Source: Alistipes sp. | GTDB taxonomy: Bacteria; Bacteroidota; Bacteroidia; Bacteroidales; Rikenellaceae | Direction: 5' to 3' | NCBI GenBank assembly: GCA_017504485.1 | Contig: JAFVRC010000044.1 | Coordinates: 41,923-105,922 of the forward strand | DNA length: 64,000 nucleotides | In this document: piece after piece, positions 39,130 through 49,230 of the stretch | How the letters are laid out: the number at the start of each line of letters is the position of its first letter | How positions within the stretch are numbered: the first letter of the stretch is position 1 | Made by a program: the position numbers and the translations under genes | Notes under the pieces: model-generated | The model's input: the letters and a program-made list of their open reading frames with translations, nothing else | Databases searched by the model: none | Told to the model about the DNA's origin: nothing

Positions 39130-41169
39130 CTACAAGCCCAGAAGTTTCTTCACTTCGTTATAGACCGTCACGCCATTGTAACCCAACTTCTCGTCGAGCA
39201 CCTTGTATGGAGCCGAGAAGCCGAAGCTGTTCATGCCGTGGATATTCTCGAGCGAGCCCACAAGGCCGAGTAGCGTTACAGGCAGTCCCGAAGTCATTCC
39301 GTAGCGCACAATGCCTGCAGGTAGCAGTGTGTCCTGATAGGACTTCGGCTGATCGCGGAAGAGTCCCTCGCTCGGCACATTGACAATGCGTACGGCTATG
39401 CCCTCCTTGGCGAGCAACTCTGCACCATCGACGAGCGTAGCTACCTCCGAGCCCGAGGCGATAAGCGTTGCCTTCGGCTTGGCCGAGTCATAGACGATGT
39501 AGGCGCCCTTTGCGCTCTGCATAGCCTCATCGCGGCGTGAGCCGTGAAGCGTAGGCAGGCTGTGGATGTCCTGACGCGAAAGGATAAGGGCAACAGGACG
39601 ATGCTCCTCGAGAGCAATCTTCCATGCGGCAACCGTATCGTCGGCATCGGCAGGGCGGAGAACAACCATCGAGCGCTCGCCCTTGTGGTTGCGCAGGTGC
39701 TCCATAAGTCTAATCTGTGCCTCCTGCTCGACAGGCTCGTGCGTAGGGCCATCCTCGCCCACGCGGAACGAGTCGTGTGTCCAGATATAGATGACGTGCA
39801 GGTGCATAAGCGCAGCGAGGCGCACTACCGGCTTCATATAGTCTGAGAATACGAAGAAGGTGCCGCACGCCGGAATAACGCCACCGTGCAGTGCCATACC
39901 GTTCATCACGCAGGCCATCGTGAACTCCGACACACCGGCCTGGAAGAAGCGACCACTGAAATCGCCCTTCGTGAAGGCCTTGGTCTTCTTGAGGAAACCA
40001 TCGGTCTTGTCCGAGTTGCTCAAGTCGGCCGAGGCGACAATCATATTCTCGACCTTCTCGGCATAGTGGCCCAACACCGTAGCCGAGGCGGCACGAGTTG
40101 CCGAACCTGCCTTAACCTCTATCGAGCGGTAGTCAATCTGCGGAAGAGCACCCGAGAGGAACTGCTCGAGCTTGAGCGACAGTGCAGGGTTGGCCTGACG
40201 CCACTCGGTCTCCTCGCGCTTGCGCTGCTCCATCTCGCAACGCAGAGCATTGGCACGCTTCTCGTAGAGTTCCTTGCTCTCGGTGAATATCTTGAATGGA
40301 TTCTCGGGGTCGCCTCCGAGGTTGCGGATTGTTGCTTCGAGGCTCGCACCGGCAGCCGACACAGGTTGTCCGTGCGTATTCACGCGGTCCTCAAATGAGT
40401 TACCCTCGGCATCCACAAGACCCTTGCCCATGGTCGTATGGCCGATAATGAGCGTAGGCTTCTCGGTCTGGGCATTGGCCTCGGTGAGGGCAGCGCGGAT
40501 TGCGTCGGCATCATGACCGTTGATATCAATGACGTGCCAGCCCCATGCGCGATACTTCATGGCAATATCCTCGGCATCTACCTCCTCGACCTTTGTCGAG
40601 AGCTGCACGTTGTTCGAGTCGTAGTACATGATGAAGTTGGCAAGACCGAGGTTGCCGGCAATGCGGCCGACACCCTGCGATACCTCCTCCTGCACTGCTC
40701 CGTCAGAGATGTAGGCGTAGGTCTTGTGGGCCATCCACTCGCCGAAGCGTGCAACCATAAATCGCTCGGCAATAGCGGCACCGAGAGCCATGGCGTGCCC
40801 CTGTCCCAGAGGGCCCGATGTGTTCTCCACGCCGCGCATAACATCTACCTCGGGGTGGCCCGGCGTGCAGCTGCCCCACTGGCGGAACTGCTGCAGGTCT
40901 TCAACTGTATAGTAGCCGGCAAGGGCAAGTACCGAGTAGAGCATCGGCGACATGTGGCCCGGATCGAGGAAAAAGCGATCGCGGAACGGATAAGAGGCAT
41001 TGTCGGGGTCATATCGGAGAAACTCCGTGTAGAGTACATTTACAAAGTCTGCACCACCCATAGCACCGCCAGGGTGTCCCGATTTTGCTTTCTCGACCAT
41101 AGAGGCCGCAAGGATGCGAATGTTATTCGCCGCCATCTTCAATTTTGAATCAGTAGCCATATTGCTCAT
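39130..41169 (-). CDS. tkt: Transketolase
   Basis: A 679-aa TPP enzyme of the pentose phosphate pathway. Motifs are AKSGHPGGAMGGAD at the N terminus, TPGHPEVDVMRGVENTSGPLGQG, the metal-binding region with DGAVQEEVSQG...YDSNNVQ, and THDSFRVGEDGPTHEPVEQ in the pyrimidine domain. Full family length. The first Met (41169) is used; the Met at residue 4 is an equally good start. A full promoter lies upstream (41264-41294). Confidence 0.97.
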   Translation of the reverse strand: MSNMATDSKLKMAANNIRILAASMVEKAKSGHPGGAMGGADFVNVLYTEFLRYDPDNASYPFRDRFFLDPGHMSPMLYSVLALAGYYTVEDLQQFRQWGSCTPGHPEVDVMRGVENTSGPLGQGHAMALGAAIAERFMVARFGEWMAHKTYAYISDGAVQEEVSQGVGRIAGNLGLANFIMYYDSNNVQLSTKVEEVDAEDIAMKYRAWGWHVIDINGHDADAIRAALTEANAQTEKPTLIIGHTTMGKGLVDAEGNSFEDRVNTHGQPVSAAGASLEATIRNLGGDPENPFKIFTESKELYEKRANALRCEMEQRKREETEWRQANPALSLKLEQFLSGALPQIDYRSIEVKAGSATRAASATVLGHYAEKVENMIVASADLSNSDKTDGFLKKTKAFTKGDFSGRFFQAGVSEFTMACVMNGMALHGGVIPACGTFFVFSDYMKPVVRLAALMHLHVIYIWTHDSFRVGEDGPTHEPVEQEAQIRLMEHLRNHKGERSMVVLRPADADDTVAAWKIALEEHRPVALILSRQDIHSLPTLHGSRRDEAMQSAKGAYIVYDSAKPKATLIASGSEVATLVDGAELLAKEGIAVRIVNVPSEGLFRDQPKSYQDTLLPAGIVRYGMTSGLPVTLLGLVGSLENIHGMNSFGFSAPYKVLDEKLGYNGVTVYNEVKKLLGL

Positions 41170-41263
41170 TAATTATTTAAGGTATAACCTTTTGTTGTTG
41201 TTTTTATTGCGTTTTGTTACTTTTTCTTGCTCTTTATTTAACCAATGTCGTGGTTAGAGGACA

Positions 41264-41294
41264 CAAATATAACAAAAAATAGTTTGCCAACAAA
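41264..41294 (-). promoter_or_regulatory. Promoter for tkt
   Basis: On the minus strand TTTG, 19 nt and TATATTTG form a full Bacteroidota promoter, about 95 nt before the start codon. Confidence 0.65.
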
Positions 41295-41325
41295 GAAGTT
41301 TCGCTATTTTTTCACTTCATAGAGC

Positions 41326-42609
41326 CTATACAGCCTCCTTGAATTCGACAAGAGGCGTGCGATTGATGCGTGCCTCGGCGTAGTCGCGACCCACGTACAG
41401 CTCCTTGTTATCAGACGATGGAGCCTCGAACATAAGTTCGGTCATCACGGCCTCGCATATCGAGCGCAGACCTCGGGCTCCGAGGCGGAACTCTACGGCC
41501 TTATCGACGATATATTCGAGTGTCTCGTCGTCGAAATGCAGGCTCACGCCGTCCATTGCCAGCAGTGCCTCGTACTGTCGTACGATGGCATTCTTCGGGT
41601 CGGTCAATATGCGTCGCAGTGCTTCGCGCGAGAGTGGCTCGAGGTAGGTGAGCACAGGAAGGCGGCCCACCAACTCCGGAATAAGTCCGAAGGAGCGCAC
41701 ATCTTGCGGCATGATATACTTCATCAGGTTGTCGCGATCCACATTCTCGGTATTGACACGTCCGTAGCCCATAGCTCGCGTGTTGAGGCGTTGGGCGATG
41801 CGCTTCTCTACACCGTCGAAGGCGCCTCCGCAGATGAAGAGTATGTTGCTCGTATTGACCTGCACGAACTTCTGGTCGGGGTGCTTGCGGCCACCTTGCG
41901 GTGCTACATTGACCACCGTGCCCTCCAAAATTTTCAACAATGCCTGCTGCACACCCTCGCCCGATACGTCGCGTGTGATGCTCGGGTTATCGCCCTTGCG
42001 GGCAATCTTGTCTATCTCGTCGATAAAGACAATGCCTCGCTCGGCGGCCGCCACGTCGTAGTCGGCAACCTGCAAGAGGCGCGTGAGGATACCCTCGACA
42101 TCCTCGCCGACGTAGCCGGCCTCGGTGAGCACCGTGGCATCGACAATCGTGAATGGCACGTTGAGCAGCTGTGCAATGGTGCGGGCAATCAAGGTTTTAC
42201 CAGTACCCGTAGGGCCGACGAGCAGAATGTTCGACTTGTCGATTTCGACATCCGACATCTGCCCCTTCGAGGCAAGACGCTTGTAGTGGTTATAGACGGC
42301 CACGGCGATAGCTCGCTTGGCAGCATCCTGACCGATGACATACTCGTCGAGATGACGTTTGATATCGACCGGCTTCGGCACCTTTGTCATATCGCAGTCG
42401 AACCCCTTTGTGCTGTTACTCTTCGAGGCCAGCAGGTCGTTGTCGAAAAGAGTCTTATAACCCGCCTCGATGCATCGCCCGCAGATGTTAACGCCCGGCT
42501 CTAAACCCTGAAACAAGATATCGGCCTCGTTGCGCTTGCGGCCGCAGAACGAGCAGCAATCTACGCGGTGCGAGCGGCCTCCGCCGCTACGATTTCCCTT
42601 CTCTGCCAT
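41326..42609 (-). CDS. clpX: ClpX, ATP-dependent unfoldase subunit of ClpXP
   Basis: A 427-aa AAA+ unfoldase. It has the N-terminal C4 zinc-binding domain (CSFC at 19-22, CGRC at 43-46), Walker A GPTGTGKT, Walker [10 protein letters not shown] and a Sensor-2 [10 protein letters not shown]. It recognises, unfolds and feeds substrates to ClpP, whose gene is 4 nt upstream, so the two are co-expressed. Confidence 0.97.
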   Translation of the reverse strand: MAEKGNRSGGGRSHRVDCCSFCGRKRNEADILFQGLEPGVNICGRCIEAGYKTLFDNDLLASKSNSTKGFDCDMTKVPKPVDIKRHLDEYVIGQDAAKRAIAVAVYNHYKRLASKGQMSDVEIDKSNILLVGPTGTGKTLIARTIAQLLNVPFTIVDATVLTEAGYVGEDVEGILTRLLQVADYDVAAAERGIVFIDEIDKIARKGDNPSITRDVSGEGVQQALLKILEGTVVNVAPQGGRKHPDQKFVQVNTSNILFICGGAFDGVEKRIAQRLNTRAMGYGRVNTENVDRDNLMKYIMPQDVRSFGLIPELVGRLPVLTYLEPLSREALRRILTDPKNAIVRQYEALLAMDGVSLHFDDETLEYIVDKAVEFRLGARGLRSICEAVMTELMFEAPSSDNKELYVGRDYAEARINRTPLVEFKEAV

Positions 42610-42613
42610 AGCT

Positions 42614-43279
42614 CTATTTGTGCTTTGTTAATACGTTATCAATCAGTCCGTAGTCGGCAGCCTCCTTGGCCGAAAGCCAATAGTCGCGGTCGGCATCGCG
42701 CTCAATCTCCTCGTAGCTCTTGCCCGAGTGCGCAGAGAGAATGTCGTAGAGTTCGCGCTTGATGCGCGAAATCTCGCGTGCCGTAATTTCGATATCCGAG
42801 GCTTGGCCCTGCACGCCGCCCAGCGGCTGGTGGATCATCACACGCGAGTGTGGTAGCGCCTGACGCTTGCCTGCCGCACCTGCCGTGAGCAACACGGCTC
42901 CCATCGAGGCAGCCATACCCGTACATACGGTAGCCACGTCGCAGTTGATGAGCTGCATCGTGTCGTAGATGCCCAAGCCGGCCGAGACACTGCCGCCCGG
43001 CGTGTTGAGGTAGAGCAGTATATCCTTCATCGGGTCGAGCGACTCCAAGAAGAGCAACTGCGCCTGGATGATATTGGCCACATCGTCGTTAATTGGTGCG
43101 CCGAGAAAGAGAATACGATCCATCATTAGACGGCTGAACACGTCGAGCTGCGTGACGTTGAGCTGTCGCTCCTCCAAAATCATAGGATTGACGTAGGCAT
43201 TGCTCGTCTGCTTGTAGTCGTGCAGTCGCATCGACGAGATGCCGCAGTGCTTGACTGCATATTTTTCAAATTCGTTCAT
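42614..43279 (-). CDS. clpP: ClpP, ATP-dependent Clp protease proteolytic subunit
   Basis: A 221-aa serine protease with triad Ser125 (GMAASMGA), His150 (MIHQPLGG) and Asp199 (RDADRDYW), spaced as in other ClpP proteins. The ATG at 43279 (MNEFEKYAV) is chosen; a Met at 43294 is possible. It follows tig after a terminator-containing gap of 142 bp and precedes clpX by 4 nt. Confidence 0.96.
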   Translation of the reverse strand: MNEFEKYAVKHCGISSMRLHDYKQTSNAYVNPMILEERQLNVTQLDVFSRLMMDRILFLGAPINDDVANIIQAQLLFLESLDPMKDILLYLNTPGGSVSAGLGIYDTMQLINCDVATVCTGMAASMGAVLLTAGAAGKRQALPHSRVMIHQPLGGVQGQASDIEITAREISRIKRELYDILSAHSGKSYEEIERDADRDYWLSAKEAADYGLIDNVLTKHK

Positions 43280-43332
43280 AATCTTCAAATACAAAAGGTG
43301 GCCGGTCGGGGGCCTTTATGTTTGAGCCAAAA

Positions 43333-43365
43333 AACTCTGCAAGTCTTAAGCCAACTTGCAGAGTT
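43333..43365 (-). terminator. Rho-independent terminator after trigger factor
   Basis: AACTCTGCAAGT and its complement make a 12-bp stem with a 9-nt loop. A TTTTTT tract follows on the minus strand, as in a classic intrinsic terminator. Confidence 0.9.
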
Positions 43366-43421
43366 CTCGTAATTGCGTATCTACAACACCCAAAAGTTGT
43401 ATGACGGATGGGTGTTCGGTC

Positions 43422-44747
43422 TTAAATCTCCTTGGCGAGAGCGGCAAAGTCCTCGGCCGATACAGCCTTCTCGGTAACCTTCACCTTCGAGCGAACAGAC
43501 TCTACGACCTTCTGCTCATAGAGCTTCTCGTAGATCTTCTGCTGCTGCTCCTTGTTGTCAAGGATGCTCTTCGAGAAGTTGGCCAACATCTCCTCCGGAG
43601 CGTTAGGCATACCGTACTGCGCGAACTGCATAGCGGCGAGCTCGCGAGCCTCGGCCTCGGTCTCCTCCTTCGATACCTCGAGTTTCTCGGCAGTGATAAT
43701 CTGTCGCTGGATGTAGTTCCACGAGAACATTTTCAGGAAGCTGTCGAAGTCCTTCTCGATATCCTCCATCGAGAACTTGCCCTCGTTGATGGTGTAGAGC
43801 CAGCGCTTCAAGAACTCGGTAGGCATTGCCAATGCAGCCTTCTCGAGCATAAAGTTGCGAACCGAAGCCGTGAAGAGGAAGTCGCTCTCGCGAGCCAGCT
43901 CCTTCTCGATCTGCGCATCGATGTGTGCGTCGAGGCCCTTGGCATCCGTGACCTCACCGCCAGGGAATGCCTCCTTGAAGAACTCCTCGTTGAGCTCCGG
44001 ATTGGCGAAGCGGCGAATCTTGGTAATCTCCAACGAGAACTCCGGATTGATACCCTCGAGCTCCTCCTCCTTGACATGGAGCATCGAAGCACGCTGTGCC
44101 GGCGTCTTATACATCTCGTTGATGTTGATGGTAGTCTTGTAGCCCACCTTCTTGCCGATGAATGGCTTGCGCTCCTCGTCGGACATCGAGATAAGGCCTA
44201 CATAGGCATCCTCGACGCGCAGGTCGCCATTGTCGAGCGTAACGGTGAGAGCCTCATCCTTGGCTACCTTATCTACATCGACCAGACGGCCGAAGCGACG
44301 CAAGTAGTTGTCGAGGAACGACTCGTGCATCTTCTTGTCGATCTTTATCTTGTGATATACGACCTTATCCTTGGCGGTGAGCTTAACGTCGTACTTTGGA
44401 GCCGCGCCGTACTCGAATACGAACTCGTGCTCGATGGCGTTGTCGAAGTCGAAAGCACCCTGCTCCTCGGCCGGAATAACATCGCCGATGTAGTCGATGT
44501 TCTCCTTCTGCAGATACTCGAAGGCTGCATTCGAAGCGATGCGGTAGGCCTGCTCGGCTACGGCACCCTTGCCATACATCTTCTTGATAATACCCATAGG
44601 CACCATACCTGGGCGGAAGCCCGGGATGTTGGCCTTGCGCTTGTAGTCGTGGAGCATCTTATCTACGGCTGCGCCATAGTCCTTCTCGTCAACTACGATT
44701 TTCAGCAGAGCAGCACCCTGCTCCTTTTCTACTCTTGTAATGTTCAT
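43422..44747 (-). CDS. tig: Trigger factor
   Basis: A 441-aa ribosome-associated chaperone: N-terminal ribosome-binding domain with the GFRPGMVPMGIIKKMYG signature, a central region where the FKBP-type prolyl isomerase would be, and a helical C-terminal domain. The divergent member form found in Bacteroidota often has a weak PPIase domain. It is upstream of clpP and clpX in the common tig-clpP-clpX order, but separated by a terminator. Confidence 0.94.
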   Translation of the reverse strand: MNITRVEKEQGAALLKIVVDEKDYGAAVDKMLHDYKRKANIPGFRPGMVPMGIIKKMYGKGAVAEQAYRIASNAAFEYLQKENIDYIGDVIPAEEQGAFDFDNAIEHEFVFEYGAAPKYDVKLTAKDKVVYHKIKIDKKMHESFLDNYLRRFGRLVDVDKVAKDEALTVTLDNGDLRVEDAYVGLISMSDEERKPFIGKKVGYKTTININEMYKTPAQRASMLHVKEEELEGINPEFSLEITKIRRFANPELNEEFFKEAFPGGEVTDAKGLDAHIDAQIEKELARESDFLFTASVRNFMLEKAALAMPTEFLKRWLYTINEGKFSMEDIEKDFDSFLKMFSWNYIQRQIITAEKLEVSKEETEAEARELAAMQFAQYGMPNAPEEMLANFSKSILDNKEQQQKIYEKLYEQKVVESVRSKVKVTEKAVSAEDFAALAKEI

Positions 44748-44797
44748 AACACTGTTATATTGTTGTTTATCCTCTTTCGCAGATGGTTAATCGGGCG

Positions 44798-44805
44798 CAA
44801 AGATA
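44798..44805 (-). promoter_or_regulatory. -7 promoter element for tig
   Basis: The minus strand reads TATCTTTG, about 50 nt upstream of the tig start, in the region shared with the divergent glutaminyl cyclase gene. Confidence 0.55.
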
Positions 44806-44848
44806 ATAATTTTTCCTCATTTTGCGTATTTTATCTTGCAATAATTGC

Positions 44849-44856
44849 TAACTTTG
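44849..44856 (+). promoter_or_regulatory. -7 promoter element for the glutaminyl cyclase operon
   Basis: TAACTTTG matches the consensus and ends 7 nt before the start codon, so the leader would be minimal. Confidence 0.5.
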
Positions 44857-44863
44857 CGCAAAT

Positions 44864-45655
44864 ATGAGACATTCAACGACACTTTTGTTAAGCATTCTAA
44901 TGCTTTGTTCCTGTGGCGGAGGCGGACATACGGCCGCACAGACTACGCCTGTTGTCCCCGTGGAGTACACCTACGAGGTGGTGGCCGAGTACCCCCATCT
45001 GCGCACAAGCTACACGCAGGGTTTGCAATATTGCGACGGCGAAATGTGGGAGGGCACAGGCGGCTATAACCGTGAGTCGCATCTGCAACGACTCGACCTT
45101 GCGAGCGGTGCAGCCGACGTTGTGGCAACGCTCCACAAGAGCGAGTTTGGCGAGGGTATAACGCTCCTTGGCGATAAGATTTACCAGCTGACGTGGCGCG
45201 AGGGCAAGATGTATATCTACGACCGCGCAACCTGCAAGAGGCTCACCTATTGGAGCTACAAGGGTGAGGGCTGGGGCCTGACGACCGATGGCACGAAACT
45301 CTATATGTCGGATGGCACGAGCTTCATCCGCATCATCGACCCCAAGACGATGAAATACGAGCGGTCCGTAAGTGTTACACTGCAGGGCGAGTCGCTCGCG
45401 CAACTCAATGAGCTGGAGTGGATTGACGGGCGTATATGGGCCAACGTTTATATGACCGACTGCATCGCTATCATAAACCCGGGGTGCGGAGCTGTTGAGG
45501 GGATTATTGACCTCACGGGACTGCTTCCCGAGAAGGAGCGCGATATGACGACCGACGTGTTGAACGGTATAGCCTACGATGAGGCGGCAAAGCGCATCTT
45601 CGTAACGGGAAAGAATTGGAGTAAGATGTACGAAATAAAGATTGTAGCGCGATGA
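44864..45655 (+). CDS. Glutaminyl-peptide cyclotransferase lipoprotein
   Basis: A 263-aa lipoprotein (LLLSILMLCSC) of the beta-propeller glutamine cyclotransferase family. Diagnostic motifs are SYTQGLQYCDGEMWEGTGGY, FGEGITLLGDKIYQLTW, LNELEWIDGRIWANVY and NGIAYDEAAKRIFVTGKNW. It converts N-terminal Gln to pyroglutamate on exported proteins. This fits Bacteroidota biology, where many secreted proteins start with Gln after signal removal. It overlaps the next gene by 4 nt. Confidence 0.93.
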   Translation: MRHSTTLLLSILMLCSCGGGGHTAAQTTPVVPVEYTYEVVAEYPHLRTSYTQGLQYCDGEMWEGTGGYNRESHLQRLDLASGAADVVATLHKSEFGEGITLLGDKIYQLTWREGKMYIYDRATCKRLTYWSYKGEGWGLTTDGTKLYMSDGTSFIRIIDPKTMKYERSVSVTLQGESLAQLNELEWIDGRIWANVYMTDCIAIINPGCGAVEGIIDLTGLLPEKERDMTTDVLNGIAYDEAAKRIFVTGKNWSKMYEIKIVAR

Positions 45656-46749
45656 TCAGAGTAGTAGAGTTTCGACGTGCGTTGCACCGTCACCCCGAAC
45701 TGTCGTTCAAGGAGTTGCGGACAGTGCAATATATCGAGCAGAGCCTCGACGAGGTGGGCATCTCTCACACCCGCATCGCTGGCACGGGCGTTTTGGCAAA
45801 GATTGAGGGGCGCGGCAACCTTTCGCATGCCGTAGTTCTGCGTGCCGATATTGATGCTCTTCCAATCGAGGAGCAGACCGACTTGGAGTACGCCTCCGAG
45901 AATCGTGGTGTTATGCACGCTTGCGGTCACGACATCCACGCAGCAGTGCTCTATGGAGTGCTTGTGCGCCTTGCCGAGAAGCGGGATTTCGATGGTACAA
46001 TCTTCGGTATTTTCCAGCCGGGCGAGGAGTGCAATCCGGGTGGTGCGTCGATGGTTTTGGCCGAGAAGCCTTTCGAGAACTATACGGTTGTTGCCGTCAT
46101 TGGCGAACACGTCGATAGTGGCTTGGAGGTAGGCGAACTCGGCTTCTGCAAGGGCGAGTTTATGGCGGCCAACGATGAACTGCGCTTTTGGGTGCGCGGC
46201 AAGGGCGGCCACGCTGCGATGCGTGATAAGCTGAACGATACGGTGGTTGCGGCGGCATATCTCGTTACGTTGCTCAATGCCGTGAATGACGAGAATACGG
46301 TGCTCTCGATAGGCAAGGTTGTTGCCGATGGCGCGACGAATGTTATCCCCGATGAGGTCTATATGGAGGGTACGATGCGCTGCTTCAGCGAGTCGCACCG
46401 CCGCACCGTTTGGCGCATCGTCGAGGCGGCGGCGCAGTCGGTGGATGCTTCGGCCGGCACTACGACCGAGGTGGATATAAATCACGGCTATCCGGCCGTT
46501 GTGAGCGACGAAAAGTTGGTCGAAAAGGCTATTGCTCTCGCCACCGAGAGGGGTGTCGTCGCGAAGATGCTCGAAAAGCGATATACGGCCGAAGATTTCG
46601 GACACTACTGCGTGCAATATCCGTCGCTCTTCTACCGTTTGGGTGTCGGAGCGAAAGCGGGCCGCAGCCACACCTCGACCTTTGCGCCCGACGAGCGTGC
46701 AATAGAGGTGGGTGTAGATTTTATGGAGGCGTTGGCGAGAGCGTTTTAG
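45652..46749 (+). CDS. M20-family amidohydrolase
   Basis: A 365-aa cytosolic metal-dependent hydrolase of the IAA-amino-acid/N-acyl-amino-acid hydrolase type. It has LHRHPELSFKE, ADIDALPIEE, MHACGHDIHAA with metal-binding HxCGHD, and FQPGEECNPGGA. The ATGA start overlaps the stop of the upstream cyclotransferase gene. The substrate may be N-acyl amino acids or peptides; sequence does not decide. Confidence 0.9.
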   Translation: MIRVVEFRRALHRHPELSFKELRTVQYIEQSLDEVGISHTRIAGTGVLAKIEGRGNLSHAVVLRADIDALPIEEQTDLEYASENRGVMHACGHDIHAAVLYGVLVRLAEKRDFDGTIFGIFQPGEECNPGGASMVLAEKPFENYTVVAVIGEHVDSGLEVGELGFCKGEFMAANDELRFWVRGKGGHAAMRDKLNDTVVAAAYLVTLLNAVNDENTVLSIGKVVADGATNVIPDEVYMEGTMRCFSESHRRTVWRIVEAAAQSVDASAGTTTEVDINHGYPAVVSDEKLVEKAIALATERGVVAKMLEKRYTAEDFGHYCVQYPSLFYRLGVGAKAGRSHTSTFAPDERAIEVGVDFMEALARAF

Positions 46750-46805
46750 TCGAAACTCTCACTCTGCCAGCACATCAGATACAAAGACTAAAAGCTGAAA
46801 TTAAG

Positions 46806-48956
46806 ATGAAAGAGAAGAAAGTAAAGAGAAGCAAGCGAGAGAGAAACACATTTAGTGACCGAGCAGGTTTTATAGTCAATATATTCCGCGAGATGCCCGA
46901 GAAGCGATTTACGCTCAAGCTCTTGGCTGCCGCTTCGGGTGGTGCCGACAGAGCCGGGCGCGACCTTACGAAGCATATTCTCGACACGCTGCTCGAGCAG
47001 GGCTATATCGAGTCCGAGGGCAAGGGCAAGTACCATTTGAGCCGCAGTCGCCTGCCTCGCTATGAGGGTGTGGTCGATATGTCGGCTTCGGGTGCGATGT
47101 ATGTGCAGTGCGAGGCGTTGGAGAGCGACGTATTCGTGCATCAGCGCAATACGCGCAATGCCCTGAATGGTGACCGTGTGGAGGTAGTCGTTACGCGCAC
47201 CTCACGCAACGGAGCCTTGGAGGGCGAGGTGGCGAAGGTGCTCGAGCGTTCGCCGCGCTGCTATGCCGGTCGTGTGGATAGCGTGTCGCGTACGACGATT
47301 GTCGTGGTGCCCGACTCGCGCAAGATGCCGGTCGAGATATATCTGTCGCGCCGCCGTTATCCCGACGTGCAGGAGGGCGACAAGGTGGCTGTGCGTATCG
47401 CCGAGTGGCGCGAGGGTGACAGCCGACCTACGGGCGAGCTGGTCGATGTGCTGGGTGCCTCGGGCGATAACGACGCCGAGATGCACGCCATACTTTTGGA
47501 GTATGACCTGCCTTACAAGTTCGAGGCGGCCGTGGAGCGTGCTGCCGAGGCTATCGACGGACGTATTACCGAGCGCGACATCGCCGAGCGACGCGATATG
47601 CGCGATGTTTTGACCTTGACCATAGACCCTGCGGATGCCAAAGACTTCGACGATGCACTCTCGGTGCGGCCGATTGGCGAGGGTAAGTGGGAGGTCGGTG
47701 TGCATATCGCCGACGTGACGCACTACGTCACGCCCGACTCGACAATCGACGACGAGGCTGTCGAGCGAGGCACGTCAGTCTATCTTGTTGATAGAACGAT
47801 ACCTATGCTCCCCGAGCGGCTCTGTAACGACCTCTGCTCGCTGCGCCCGCACGAGGATAAACTCGCCTTCTCGGCCATCTTCCACATAGACGAGAAGGGT
47901 AAGCTGTCGCAGGAGTGGTTTGGCCGCACGGTGATACACTCCGACCGTCGCTTTACCTACGAGGAGGCGCAGGCGATTATCGAGTCGGGCAAGGGCGAAT
48001 TTAGCGAGGCCATACTGCCGCTGCATCGCCTTGCGCAGACACTCCGCAAGGAGCGATACCGCAAGGGTGCCATTGCCTTCGATCGCCGCGAGGCGAAGTT
48101 TACGCTCGACGAGAATGGCCGCCCGACGGGTGTCTATTTCAAGGTGCAGAGGGAGGCCAATCAGCTTATCGAGGAGTTTATGCTTCTGGCCAATCGCCGT
48201 GTGGCGGAGTTCTGCGCACGTGCCCACGGCAAGGAGCGCACGATGATATTCCGTGTTCACGACACGCCGAACAGCGACAAGTTCGAGCGTTTCCGCTCCT
48301 TCATTCTTCGCTTCGGTCACATCTTCAAGTCGCCGCTTGCCAAGGGTAACGCTGCGGCCAAGGAGCTCAACAAACTGCTCGCCTCGATAAAGGGAAGGCC
48401 CGAGGAGAATGTTGTCTCGACGCTCGCCATACGCTCGATGGCCAAGGCGGTCTATACGACCGACAATATCGGTCACTACGGCCTTGCCTTTCCTTACTAT
48501 ACGCACTTTACGTCGCCTATACGTCGCTATCCCGATATGATGGTGCATCGCTTGTTGCAGCGCTACCTCGACGGCAAACGTTCTGCCGACCGCGACTTCT
48601 ACGAGACGCGCTGCACACACTGCTCCGAGCGCGAGGTTGTGGCGGCCGAGGCGGAGCGTGCTTCTGTCAAGTATAAGATGGTGGAGTTTATGGCCGACAA
48701 GATTGGCGAGGAGTTCGACGGCCACATCTCGGGTATGAACGAGTGGGGTATTTATGTCGAGTTGGAGGATTCGATTATCGAGGGTATGGTGCTTATGCGC
48801 GATATCCCGGGCGACTTCTATCAGTTCGACGAGGAGCGCTACGAGGTCTATGGTCACTCTACGGGCAAACTCTTTACCATTGGCGACAAGATGCGCATAC
48901 GCGTCAAGAGTGCCGACCTGCGTCGTCGCCTCTTGGACTTTGAGTATGTAGGGTAG
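46806..48956 (+). CDS. rnr: Ribonuclease R
   Basis: A 716-aa 3'-to-5' exoribonuclease that degrades structured RNA. Order: basic N terminus (KEKKVKRSKRERN), helix-turn-helix/cold-shock domains, the RNB catalytic domain with the Asp-rich motif DPADAKDFDDALSV, then the C-terminal S1 domain (FDGHISGMNEWGIYVELED). Start at ATG 46806; the much longer open frame upstream to 46410 overlaps the M20 gene. A bidirectional terminator follows. Confidence 0.95.
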   Translation: MKEKKVKRSKRERNTFSDRAGFIVNIFREMPEKRFTLKLLAAASGGADRAGRDLTKHILDTLLEQGYIESEGKGKYHLSRSRLPRYEGVVDMSASGAMYVQCEALESDVFVHQRNTRNALNGDRVEVVVTRTSRNGALEGEVAKVLERSPRCYAGRVDSVSRTTIVVVPDSRKMPVEIYLSRRRYPDVQEGDKVAVRIAEWREGDSRPTGELVDVLGASGDNDAEMHAILLEYDLPYKFEAAVERAAEAIDGRITERDIAERRDMRDVLTLTIDPADAKDFDDALSVRPIGEGKWEVGVHIADVTHYVTPDSTIDDEAVERGTSVYLVDRTIPMLPERLCNDLCSLRPHEDKLAFSAIFHIDEKGKLSQEWFGRTVIHSDRRFTYEEAQAIIESGKGEFSEAILPLHRLAQTLRKERYRKGAIAFDRREAKFTLDENGRPTGVYFKVQREANQLIEEFMLLANRRVAEFCARAHGKERTMIFRVHDTPNSDKFERFRSFILRFGHIFKSPLAKGNAAAKELNKLLASIKGRPEENVVSTLAIRSMAKAVYTTDNIGHYGLAFPYYTHFTSPIRRYPDMMVHRLLQRYLDGKRSADRDFYETRCTHCSEREVVAAEAERASVKYKMVEFMADKIGEEFDGHISGMNEWGIYVELEDSIIEGMVLMRDIPGDFYQFDEERYEVYGHSTGKLFTIGDKMRIRVKSADLRRRLLDFEYVG

Positions 48957-49006
48957 CAGCCTACGGTTGGGCTGTCAGCTTCACAATCCGTACACCACTA
49001 AAACAG

Positions 49007-49039
49007 CAACCGCCGACGAGGATATCACGTCGGCGGTTG
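49007..49039. terminator. Bidirectional terminator between rnr and the peptide gene
   Basis: CAACCGCCGACG and its complement form a 12-bp stem with a 9-nt loop, placed between the ends of two convergent transcripts. Confidence 0.88.
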
Positions 49040-49064
49040 TTGCGTTCAGAGCCATAGCTCTCTG

Positions 49065-49208
49065 TTAGTAGTAGAGTTCGCCCTCCTCGGTTTCGAGGTC
49101 GCCGAGTCCCAGCGAGTTGCCGAAACCGCACTCTACGCGGGCCTCGAGCTCCTCAAGAAGAGGAGCCTCGTAGGCCGATACCTTATTATATATATATGTC
49201 TTTTTCAT
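49065..49208 (-). CDS. 47-aa small protein with conserved C terminus (copy A)
   Basis: A 47-aa ORF starts 22 nt after the stop of the giant lipoprotein at 49231-53100. Sequence: MKKTYIYNKVSAYEAPLLEE then LEARVEC and the last 20 residues GFGNSLGLGDLETEEGELYY. Those 20 residues are identical in copy B at 63725-63868, although 9 of their 20 codons differ synonymously; the other 27 positions share only 8 identities. It has no signal peptide or membrane segment and ends acidic, in Tyr-Tyr. Function unknown: possibly a partner, chaperone or peptide product of the lipoprotein. Small MKKxY-type ORFs downstream of surface lipoproteins occur in other Bacteroidales as I recall, unverified here. Confidence 0.85.
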   Translation of the reverse strand: MKKTYIYNKVSAYEAPLLEELEARVECGFGNSLGLGDLETEEGELYY

Positions 49209-49230
49209 TGTCGTAGTAGATTTTGCGGTT

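Noticed and set aside
46410-46805. In-frame upstream extension of rnr
   Set aside because: It lies inside the M20 amidohydrolase gene in another frame and has no RNase R homology; the real start is ATG 46806.
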